Source: an uncultured Bacteroidales bacterium
GTDB taxonomy: Bacteria; Bacteroidota; Bacteroidia; Bacteroidales; P3
Length of the DNA: 45,002 bases
Assembly: GCA_900317125.1 (NCBI GenBank)
Contig: ONFR01000017.1
Coordinates: 1 to 45,002, forward strand
Reading direction: 5' to 3'
Below are positions 23,702 to 35,700 of the stretch, one piece after another. The position numbers and the translations under genes were made by a program. Position 1 is the stretch's first letter. The number at the start of each line of letters is the position of its first letter. The notes below the pieces were generated by a model that worked only from the letters and a program-made list of their open reading frames with translations, was not told where the DNA came from and searched no databases.

Positions 23702-26700
23702 ATGAAGAAGAGATTTTTCCTCATCGGCTTGATTTTTGCGTTGGCGACGGTCGTTTCCCACGCACAAATCTATCAAGTGTACAATCAAGACTTCGAAGTG
23801 GGGTCCCCAGTGAACTATACCGTTTCGGATCCGACAATGGTTACATTTTCGACTAGTATCGTCTCTGGAGGTCAAAGGTCAATCAAACTCACACAGTCAT
23901 CGAATGACACTGTGTATATTACATTGGATACTGTTGATTTCTCTACTATCAATAATCTGGAGTACTACACGCTGGAATTCATGCACATTGCCTATGTGTG
24001 GCCTACCTCGGTGCCCAGTCAAAATCGTAGCCAGGTGTGTATGATTGAGGCCAAGCGCCCCAACCAGACCGTATGGACGCAATTGAATGAGACTCACTAC
24101 GACTTGTCCGACCAGGGAACTCCTGAATTTGGTGGTCTGGCTGCTTTCCATTACAGATCGTATCAAGACTGGGAGACCAATCCCCTTTCAAATGATAGGT
24201 GGAAGAAGGAGCGTTTCAACCTTGAACCATTTTTCAATGGTGTCAATGATGTTGACAAGAAATTGCAGGTGCGATTTGTCGTGTGGCAAAGGAATACAGT
24301 TTACCCTCATGACGGATGGTATATTGATGATATTCAATTCCGTTGCTCGCGTCAGCCGATTGTCACACCGAACATCTCAATGATTTCTTTCCCTGATAAT
24401 ATCGCCTATCCCAGCAGTCGCGGAGCCAAGCTGAAATTGAAGGCATCTACCTCTGTTCCGCAGGGTATCAACAGAGACTCGGTCTATGTTGAATATACGG
24501 TTGGCAACAGGGACACCCTTTATAGAACCTATCTCACACCTCTTGGACACGACAATCTGTATGAAGGAAGAATACCTTTCTATGGGTTCGACACACTGAT
24601 GACTTACCATGTCGTGGCAAAGGATTCCACCTTGAACACGAATACTGTTTATTTCCCGAAGAATTCGCAGCAGATGATGAAATATAGGTGTGTGCGAGGA
24701 CGAACGTTCAGCAGTGCACCAGTAGGCAACACGACGAACAACATCTATTTCCCGTTCCCATCGTTTGCAAAGTCAAAGAGTGAGTTTATATACGACAGCC
24801 TTTCGATGGCAGAAAGGGGGTATGGACCGGGGTATATCAAACAAATGAGGTTTGTCATTGCAAACAACACGTCGAACATTACTCGACAAAGGGTGCAAAT
24901 CAAGATGGCAAACAAAAGTTATGCCACCAACATTGTTGAACCGGGTTCGGGTACCAACACATCGCGAGCTTATACAACCACTGCAATGCAGATTGTGTAT
25001 GATTCGACGCTGGTTATGGAGCAGTGTGCCCCCAACTCGTACAAAATGATTACCCTACAGGACACTTTCTTCTATTCGGGTTCAGATCTTGTAGTGCAGA
25101 TCTTGTATTATAATCCCCACGATTTGTCCATTCCAACAAGCATAAGGCATGTCCCTGCTTCTACAGGCAAGATGTCAATTTGGACGAATGGTTTTGCCGA
25201 GCAACAGGTGAATAATCCCTTCGATCCGTCAGACAACAACTATGAAACAGGTGATGTCAGTAATACCCGTCCCTGGGTTCAGTTTTACGAAACTAAACAC
25301 CTGCCGTTGATTTATGACTGCGGCATTTCGGCGTTGGCATACCCGAGCTACGATGTACCGTGCAATATGGGTACCGATTCGGTGGTGGTGTGGCTGAAGA
25401 ACTATGGCGTGAGTGTGATGAACGGCGTGAGGATATGGTACAAGGTGGATAATATGCCTCCTTCATATTTTGATTGGACAGGATCCCTGAGCGCAGGCGA
25501 CAGTGTCCGTGTGAAATTGAGCAGCAACCAGGCATTCACGGTGGGCTACCATACCATGCGTGCATGGGTGGACGATTCAATCACGGTGAGCAATGTCCTT
25601 TACCGCGACCATGAGCCTTATAACGACACTTCCTTTGCTCCGTTTGCCGCCTGTGATGGTCCCTATAGTGGTGTTCGTACCGTGGGCAATGGCGCCAATG
25701 ACCATTTCACTTCGCTCGACAACTGCCTATATGTGTTAAGCCGTTGTGGTATCAATGGCCCCTTGACCATCAAACTGCCTGCCGGCAATTATGGTGTAAC
25801 CAAGTTCCCCTATATCCCCGGTGCATCTGCCACCCAGCGGGTGACCTTCGAGCCGGCAACAGCATCGGCGGTGGTGACATTCCGCCGTCCTCACGGTGGC
25901 CCCGATGCAATCACATGGGTTCCCTCCCTGGTCGACCTTGAAGATGCCAATAGCATTCATTTCCGCAATATCCGTTTCGTTCAGGGCAGAAGCTCCGACA
26001 ACTGCTGCACAGTGCTGGCGAAGCTGGGCGAAGGAAGCACTCACTGCCTGTTCGAGAACTGCCAGTTTGTGGACAGCAACACCGTGAATGCTTCGGGTGA
26101 AGCATTGATTTATGCCGATGGCTCGGATTCGGTGACGATAACCAACTGCCAGTTCTATGGTGGCCAGGTAGGCGTGAATATGCGAGGCAACGCCCCGGAC
26201 GACAGAGCAAGCCACAACTTGATTCATTTCAATGAATTTCGCAATCAGGTAAACACTGCAATCAGTGTGGTGAACCAGGATGGCGTGGAAGTGGACAGCA
26301 ACATGGTGTTCGATGTCCGCACCAACGCCAGCTACACAGTCTTGGGCCAGCATATTTATGACGGTAGCCGCATCACCCGCAACAAGGTGTACTCCACCAA
26401 GGGCTCCAGCTGTATCGGTGTGTCGGATATGCATGGTACTGCCAACAACTATTCCATTGTGGCTAACAACATGATGGTCTCGTCGTTCGACAATACAACC
26501 AACATGCTCACCACTCCGTTGAATATCATTAAGGGTTCGTACCTGAAGGTGGTGTTCAATTCTGTCCGCATGAGTGCTCCCGATTTCGTCAATGTGGCAG
26601 CCGCTACACTTGGTGGCGATATCATCAGCAATATCTATTTCCAGAATAATGTCATCACCAGTTTCGACACGACCAACTATGCGTTCAACTATATGCCCGG

Positions 26701-29700
26701 TAGCAATGGCTCGACAATGCATGTCGACCATAACTGCTATTACTCCAGAAGCGGCGTGCTGAACAAGTTGTCAGGTACAAACTATTTCAACCTGAATGGT
26801 TGGCGTGCCGCCGTCCCCATCGACCAGGGTTCTGTGGTGGGCGATCCTATCTTCACCAATGGTTCGCTTGTCGACCTTCGTTCTTTCAGCGACCTGCTGC
26901 GTAACGTCGGTGTGGTTGTCCCCGAGGTGACAATAGATATGTTCGGAAGCACACGCGATGCCACAGCCCCAAGTATGGGTGCCTATGAGGTGTCGGTGCT
27001 TGCGGTGGACTTCACTCCTGTCGAGTTTGTCACTCCTATGACTGATTATTGCGGTGCCCCTGCCGCTATTCCTGTCGAGGTGGCCATCCGCAACACGGGT
27101 AACGGAACCTACACTTACAGCGCTTCCACACCAATTACGGTGTATTATAGTATCGACAACGGCCCGGTGCAGAACTTCACTGTCACCCGTAGCTGCGGTC
27201 CCATGGATACCATCCATTTCCTCTCCACTCGTACCATGGCGTTGCCTTCGGGCCCCAACAATACCGACCTGACCTACAACATCAGATGGTGGGTGAAGTG
27301 TAGCCTCGATCCTGACGACATGAACGACACAGGCTACTACACGGTCAACTCCCGTTATGCCGCCCCCGCCCCCACGGTGATAAACCAGACTATTCCTTAT
27401 AGCACTCAGGCTACAATTACCCCCACAGCAGGTATCAATTCATGGCCTATCAGCTATTATACCTCGGGCAACGGACGTCAGCAGCGTTCAGGCATTTCTT
27501 GGTATCATTCAATGGAAGACTCGGCTCGCTTCCACTATGGACCTTCGTTCACAACTGGAATCCTCTATCACGATACCACCTTCTACATCTCTCAGAAGCG
27601 AGACCTTCCCCTGGTGAAGATTACCGAGGTGCAAGTGAGCCGTGCCGCCAATGCAGTCGGTGTCACCAATCCCATGCCCTCGTACATGAACGCCCAGACC
27701 CAGTTCGCTGTTGAATTGACCAACTGCGGCGACTATCCCGCAAATATCGAGGGCGACTCCATTGTCGTCATCATGACCAACTCGGCGGCTAAGATTTGGG
27801 TGCTCCCCAATGTGGAAATCCAGCCCGGTGCCACCTTGGTGTTGCAGTTCAAAAACAATAACAACCCGTCCGATTCCTCACGCACCATCTTCGCTCCCAG
27901 TACGGCTGTTCCTTCAGTTGCATACAACGGCAACTTCGCTGTGATATACCGCGACGGTCATGGTATTGCCGATGCAGTACCCTTCAATCAGATCATTACT
28001 GCCACGTCGCAGCAGGTGATAACATGGGGCAACCAGCAGGTGCCGGCTGCCGTATGGCAGGGCTCGGCCATCAACTTGGCACAGGGCGCCAGCCAGGCCA
28101 CGCCTCCTGTCAACACGCCCACTGCCGGTGCTCGCCGTATCGCATGGCCTACCAATGCCCACACAGCATCGCCCACTGCCACTGCTACCCTTTGGCAGGT
28201 GGCCACCGATGCCAACCCCATGCATCTCGGTGAGGTCGAAAACAACCTTATCCTCTATTTCGACAACGGTTGCGAAGGTCAGCGTTCCGAGGTCAGTATC
28301 CATGTCTCCAACACTCCCCCGGTTGACCTGATGGTCGACAACCTTGAACTTGCCGAGGGATGTGCCCTTACCACCTCCGAACCTGTCACAGTCACTATCC
28401 ACAACTATGGACAGCAGGCTGCCTCCTCGTTTGTGGTTAACTATAGCCTCGACGGTGGCACCACGGTCTTTTCCGACACAATTGCCAACGGCCTTGTCGC
28501 CGGTGGTAATATGGCCCACACCTTCTCCCACACCGTCAACATGCATCTCCCCACCGACTCCACATTCCATGTCATGTCGTGGCTCACTGCATACGCTACC
28601 GATACTTATCAGGAGAATGACACTGTCCGTGGCGACTTCACCACATACTACACTCCCGATATGCCTTATGTAACTTCGCCCTCCACGGTGTCGTATGACA
28701 ATATCGACACCCTTGTCGCTATTCCGGCAGGCAATCGCACAGCCATGATTTGGTACAATGCCCGTCACAGGATTGTCGATACCAACAGTGGCACCTATAT
28801 TACTCCGCGAATCTATCACCCCGATACATTCTTCGTGGCTCCCGTCGCTCTTGTCGACCAGCCCAACACTCATGTGGGTAACCTGACCAATGTGATGAGC
28901 AATAACTTCCCGTCGCCCTACAACCCCAAACAGCGCTATGTGAAGGAGCAATATCTCTTCACCGCCGAGCAGATACAGGCTGCCGGACATGGTGCAGGCG
29001 ACATCAGCTCGCTCTCCTTCTACCTCGAGGCCCTGGGCAACAACGTCAGCACATTTACCTATAGCTATTACAACATCAAGATAGGGACCACCACACTGAG
29101 TGTCTTCCCCAACGGCAATTTCGTCACTGGCCTTACCCCAGTCTATTCCGCCACTGATTTGACGCTGAACGCAAGCAACCTCGGTTGGGTGCATCATACC
29201 CTCGATTCGGTCTATCACTGGGACGGTACCTCCAATCTCGTCATTGAGATAACCCGTGCGTTGAACCAGCCCGGTATCAGCGCCGGTGCCAACACCCGCT
29301 ATACTCCCCAGCCCAACACCGTTATCTCGAAACAGAACAATACCACCGACCAATCCGAGCAAACCTCTGGTTCGAAGGGTAACAACCGTCCCGACATCAC
29401 ATTCGGCTTCCTGGAGCCTGATGGATGCTTAGGTCCTGAGGCTTTGATCCAGATTGCGGTGACCAATGTTCCCGATACCGATGCCGCTATTGTGTGGCCT
29501 GCTTCGCTCGACACCATGCTGCTGTCTTCTTGCGATTCTGTCGGTCTGACTGTGGCTATCGATAACCATGGTAACTCCAATATCAATAATTATACCCTCC
29601 GCTATCGTATCGATAACGGAACATGGGGAGAGACCACTGGCAATGCGAACAACCTTCCGCTGGGCTACCAGCGCGAAGTATCGCTGCTGAGAGCACATTT

Positions 29701-32700
29701 CACTCCTGGCCGTCACACCATCACCGCGGTCATCCATATTCAGGGCGATACCATTACATCCAACGACACTATCGTCCGTACGGTCAATGTGCGCTTCTGT
29801 GGTGGCAACTACATTGTTGGCAACTGCTCGGGTAGTGATTATCTCACCCTCACTGCTGCTGTCGACACCCTCAACCATGCTGGCATCGACGGCCCGGTTG
29901 TCTTCGAGTTGTGCAACCAGACTTTCGAGGAACAGATAGACATCGGACCTATCGTAGGCGTTAGCGAGACCAACACCATCACATTCCGCACTATTGCCAA
30001 CTCTCCTGCCCAGGCCATGGTTTACCATACGCCTACCAACAGCAGCAACTACGTGCTCCAAGTCCACAATGCCAGCTACGTCACCTTTAAGGACATCTAT
30101 TTCTACGCCAACTACAACACAGGAAGCAACAACAATATCTTTGCCAATGTCATTAAGGTTGATGGCTCCTACAATATCCACTTCACGGGCTGTACCATCC
30201 GCAGCAAGAAGACTATTGCAAGCTCCACCAATGCCAACCTTGTCCTGCTTGGCGACGAGAACTATTATATCACCATCGACTCCTGTACCCTCGACAGTGG
30301 TTACTACGCTATCCGTTCGTTGGACAACAACCACAGCGAGTGGTTTAATATCAACGAGAACGTTATCACCAACTTCTGGTTCCAGGCCATCTATCTCCGC
30401 AATACCGACACCGTCACCATCTACCACGACAGTATCCGTTCAGCTGCCAGTTTGGCCTCCAAACCACTCTCCGGTATCTATGTCGCCAACGGCAAGCGTG
30501 TCAGCATCCAGCGTAACTCCATCTACCTCCTCGACGACCGTAACGGTGGTAAACGCGGTATCGCCATCAACAACTGTAGAGGTTCCAACATCGACCGTGT
30601 GACCATCTACAACAATATGATTTCGCTCTCCGGTACCGGTGCGGCCACCATCACCTCTTCAGGCATCTCCGTCGACTCGCTTTCCAAATACGTCAATGTC
30701 TACTTCAACACTGCCTCCCTCTACGCCGGACCCAACCAGGCCAACACCAAGGTATTCTCCTGTCAGAACTCCTCCAATGTACATGTGCTGAACAACATCT
30801 TCAACAACCGAAGTAAGGGATATGCCTACTATGTGGCCATCGACACCTGCGTGATCAACTCCAACTTCAATGTCTACTACACCAATGCCGAACCCAACCC
30901 CAACACCGGCGTCCGTTTCTTCGCCTACTGGGGCGGCAATATCTGTGCAAACATCGACAGCCTCCGTCTGGTCAACCAACGCGAGACCAACTCGAAGGAA
31001 GAGTTCCCCTATTTCTACAGCGACAACTGCCTTGCTCTTACCCTCTCGCAGTTTGCCGGCGATGCGCAGTACAATCCCGATGTCACCACCGACGTCTTTG
31101 GTATGATCCGTCCGCAGATTCCTGCGCCCACCATTGGTGCTTACGAATTCCACCGTCTGTCACACAACATTTCCGTTGCCGAAATCATCGAGCCTATAAT
31201 GCCCGAGATTACCACCGGTGCCAACCCCACTGTTTATAACATCGAAACCGACTCTATCCCTGTCCGTGTCAAGTTCTGGAACAACGGTGAGGCTCCCGAG
31301 ACGAACATCTCATGGTATGCCTATCTTGCCGACGTCTATCCGCAGCCGCGTTCCGAGACCCGCAACATTTTCCGTCTCCCCTTGCGCACGCTTCTCGAGG
31401 ATAGCACCAAGGTGCCTTCGCCGCTTGGTATCATCGACACGCAAAAGATAGTTGTCGTCATTCAGATGGGAAGCGGTGTTACCGATGCCTTCCCCGAGGA
31501 CAATGTCGACACAGCACTTGTATTCATCTATCCGGCATACGATCTCCAGCTGGTATCTGTCGCGCTCGACAGCACTGTCGATCCCTTGCATTGCCGCATG
31601 TATCAGGTGCCGCTCAAGTACACTATCCGCAATGTGGGTAAGAAAGACTTCCCCGGCGATTTCACCTTTAGTCTCGGCTACGATTACTATGCACAGCAGT
31701 CCGGCTCACAGCCGCTGCCCAGTTTCCCGAATATCCCCGGCGCCAGCAATGCCGACGTCCGCACCTTTGGTAGCGACCTGCCGGTAGGCAACACACGCGA
31801 CATTGTCAACTCGCCCGCCTACCAGCCCAACCTCTTCCCCACGGGCTACATCGGCGACCTCACTATCAAACTCCGTGGCTTCGTCCATCACGAGAACGAC
31901 CTTAAGCCCCTTACCGACACCACCAACTACATCAACATCACCTCCAACCACACGCCCGAGATGCCTATCCCGCACGACACCATGGTCGACTATGGCACCT
32001 ACGCCAACTTCTGGGCGACACAGAATGCCAGCCGTCCCATCCGTTGGCATCGCGACACTGTCAGCGGCGAATTCTTCTACAACGGTACGGGTAACTACAA
32101 TCGTTCCACCCACTGGAACACCACACCTCAGTACTTCCACGACTCGCTCTACTACCTCAGCTGTCTCAGCACCCGCAACTGCACCAGCTACTATTCGCAG
32201 ATTAATGTCGGCATCAATCCTCCCCTCAACTACGATGTCTCCATCTCCGAGGTGCGTTCACCTCGCGGCTCGGGCCGTGTCTATCTCGAAAAGGACACCG
32301 TCACCCTCCGTGTAGTCAACTATGGGAGTCAGCCTATTTCCAACATACCCATCGCGTTCAAGTTCATGAATGCCAACGGCCGTGTCACTTACCTCGAGGT
32401 CCACGACACCGTCCGTGCCACTATCCCTGGCCGTGTGGGCGACAACGTCAGTTACTTCGACTTCTCATTCGACACAGCCTTGCTCCAGATTAACCAACCG
32501 CTCTCCAACACCACCTTTACGCTCAACGCTTGGGTGTACCATCCCGACGATCAGCAGCGCGGTAACGACACCTTGCGCTACGTCCACACCTTCCGCTCGC
32601 TTGCCGAGACCATCTACGACTCAATCCACAACTACTACCCCACAGCGGTCGAAGGTTTCGATATCACTCGAGTCTCCTATAACGAACTTGACGTGAATAT

Positions 32701-35700
32701 GCCCGACATGATAGGCTACGACAATCTCTGGCTTGGCAATTACAATGCCAGCAATGCCGAGATTCCTACGCTCTTCGTGCGTCGCGGCACCACCGACACC
32801 CTTACCATCGAAGTGGCTAACAACCTCGACGAAATGGACTCCAGCACTTCTGCCAGCCTCTGTGTGGCCATCGACTACAACCGCGATGGTTTCTACAACT
32901 TCGACAGCATCGAGAACCTTACAACCACACCCTTCTCCAAAGGTGCCAAGGTGCGCAGTCGTCGCGAGTTCAAACTCCCGCTCGTCATCCCCGAGAGCGC
33001 CCATTACGGCTACATGCGCATGCTTGTATGGGTACATGGCGACTCCACAGCCTACATTAGTGGTCTCCACAATGCCTCTTCCCACGGCAATGGACAGATG
33101 CAGCAGTACCTGCTCTTCGTTCAAGAGGATGTTGAGCTTGACTCCGTCGATGCCGCTCTCACCCGCGTCGTCACGCCGCGCAACCATATCGTTACCGAGT
33201 CCGACCATTATGTCAGCGTCATGCTTGCCAACAAAGGCCGTACGCCGATTACCTCTGCCTACATCACCTACATCTTCAGCGACCAAATCCATCCCGATCA
33301 GTCCGGTACCTTTGGTTGGACTGGCAACCTCGAACCCGGCATGAGCCAGGTGATACGTCTCGATTCTGTTTACTTCCACGAAGGCACAACCGATTTGACC
33401 TGTACTGTCACCGTTGATGGCGACACCTTCCACACCGACAACAACAGTCTCCAGTACCGCTACCACCGCTACTATGTAGTAAGGTGTCACTGGGTTGACA
33501 GTTTCGATCAGGAAATCAACAAATGGTATGCACCTGCCGGATACAATGACTATACTCGCAACTACTTCGAGCGTGGCATACCCTCCAAGTCGAATATCAT
33601 CTCGGCATACTCTCTGCCCAATGCTTATGTCACCAGCTGCACCGAGACTGTCGTCACGGGCAAGCGTGGCAACCGCAGTGTCATCTACTCGCCCATCATC
33701 GACCTCCGTCTCATCCGAGCCGATACCATTGAGTTCCGCCTCAGCAAGAACATGGCACAAGGCAGCCACATGGTTCTCCAGTACTGGAGCTGGGAGAATA
33801 AATGGGTAACCCTCGATGCACAGGGTGTGCGTTGGAGTGCTCCTCGCGAGGAGAATCCCAGCTGGTACGACGAAGAGGAGGGCTGGACTGGCGACAGCCG
33901 TGGTGAATATGTCTACTACAACCTCCCCACCAAACCCATAGGTACAGAATTCAACCAAGATTTGCAGTTGCGCTTCGTATACACCACACCCACAACCACC
34001 TCGCCCTCTTCCAGCTTTGGCGACGGTGTGGCTATCGACAACTTCAAGCTTGGTCGTGCAAAGCGCGACATTGACGTGGGCGTCACTGCCATCACTCACC
34101 CCGTTTCGCCTCAGTTCGGCCAGACCATCTATCCGCGTGTCATCATCCACAACTATGGTCTCGACTCCATCCAAAACTTCAAGGTCAGCTATATCCCCTA
34201 TGGCTCATTCCTCTCTCGCGAAGCAACCTGCACACAAGGTATCACCCCCGGTGGCGACATCGAGTTCGAGTTCCCCGACCCGTTCACCATCACCAACAAC
34301 TACCCCGACACCTTCGACCTCGTTGCCTTTACCGATGTGCAGCTTGACGTCTACAAGGACAACGACACCACCATCCGTACCTTTGCACTTGCTCCTTTGG
34401 CCAACGACCTCTATCTCTACCAGCTCCTATCGCCGCTCAGCAATGCCGTTGCAGGCGACAGCATCGACATCACCGTCCGTCTCCGTAACTTCGGCCAGAA
34501 CGAAATCGAGTCGTGCGATGTATTCTATGTATTCAACGATAACGACACGGTTCAGGAGCATATCAACTTCTCCGACTATTTAGGCCACAATCTGCCCTCT
34601 ACCGAATTCTTCAACTACACCTTCCGCCATCGCGAGCGTGCCACCATGGGCAATATGCTCCTTAAGGTATGGTGCAAATTCCCGCTCGATGTCTATCCCT
34701 ACAACGACAGCGTCTCCCTGCAATTTGTCGGTATGGCCAACATCATCGATGTCCGTGCCACTGCAGGCATTATCGACGAACGTCGTTCCAATTATGCAAA
34801 GAAAGTCTTCATGGCCATCGTTCTTGATAACGTGGGTGCACGTACAGTGAACGATTTCGAGGTGGGTTGCTACTGGGATCGTGACACTTCTAAAAGAACC
34901 ACAGCCATCTTCCATCGTGATGGAGGCTTGGAGGCAGGTGGTCATGCTGTATTCTACATCGCTGAGGATAGTGCTCGTTCCGCCCCCCGCACCTACCTTA
35001 CCGTTTGGGCCTCTTGCCCTGGCGACACCAATCACTTTAACGATACATCCGATGTCGTTCTCCCGCTCTCATTCGACCTCGAATTGTTGAAGCTACAGGT
35101 GGAGGAGAACCGTACCGACTCGTGCCGTGTGCGTGCTGTCATCATCAATAACGGCACCTATCCATATATGAATACATTGACCTTTAGGGGCAGAATCAAC
35201 GAATCGTCCTTCAACTACTCGATTCCTTTGCAGGATACGTTATATGTCCAACCCGGTCAGAAGAGGCACATTCTGATTCTCGACAGACGAGGCAATGAAT
35301 TCAAGATACCCAAGTCTCCGTTCCGCGATTACGTAGGTATGGGCATTATACAGCCGCCTAACGCCGACGATAACCCCGCCAACGACCAGACTACTATCAT
35401 CGAAGTTCTCAACTACTTCGAAGGTGTGCCTGTGGCCGAAGACATGGGATTCGTACTCGAACAGAACTACCCCAACCCGTTCGATGGCTCCACTCGTATC
35501 GAGTTTGCCCTGCCCAGCAGCGGACGCGCCCGGTTCTTCATCACCGACCTCCTTGGCCGACTTGTCTACGAGCGTTCCTCCCTCTTCAACCAGGGCCGCA
35601 ACACGATCACCATCGACAAGGGTCAGTTCCCCTCCGGTGTCTACTTCTACGGCATCGACTACAATGGCGACCGCCGTATGCGCAAGATGACCGTCAAGTA

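Noticed and set aside
27914..29362. 482-codon antisense frame within the giant gene
   Set aside because: Shadow of the giant gene's codon bias; no coherent domain.
32621..34174. 517-codon open frame antisense to the giant gene
   Set aside because: The giant gene is open for 12 kb with clear domains. The antisense frame arises from its biased C-ending codons and has no signal peptide or family motif.
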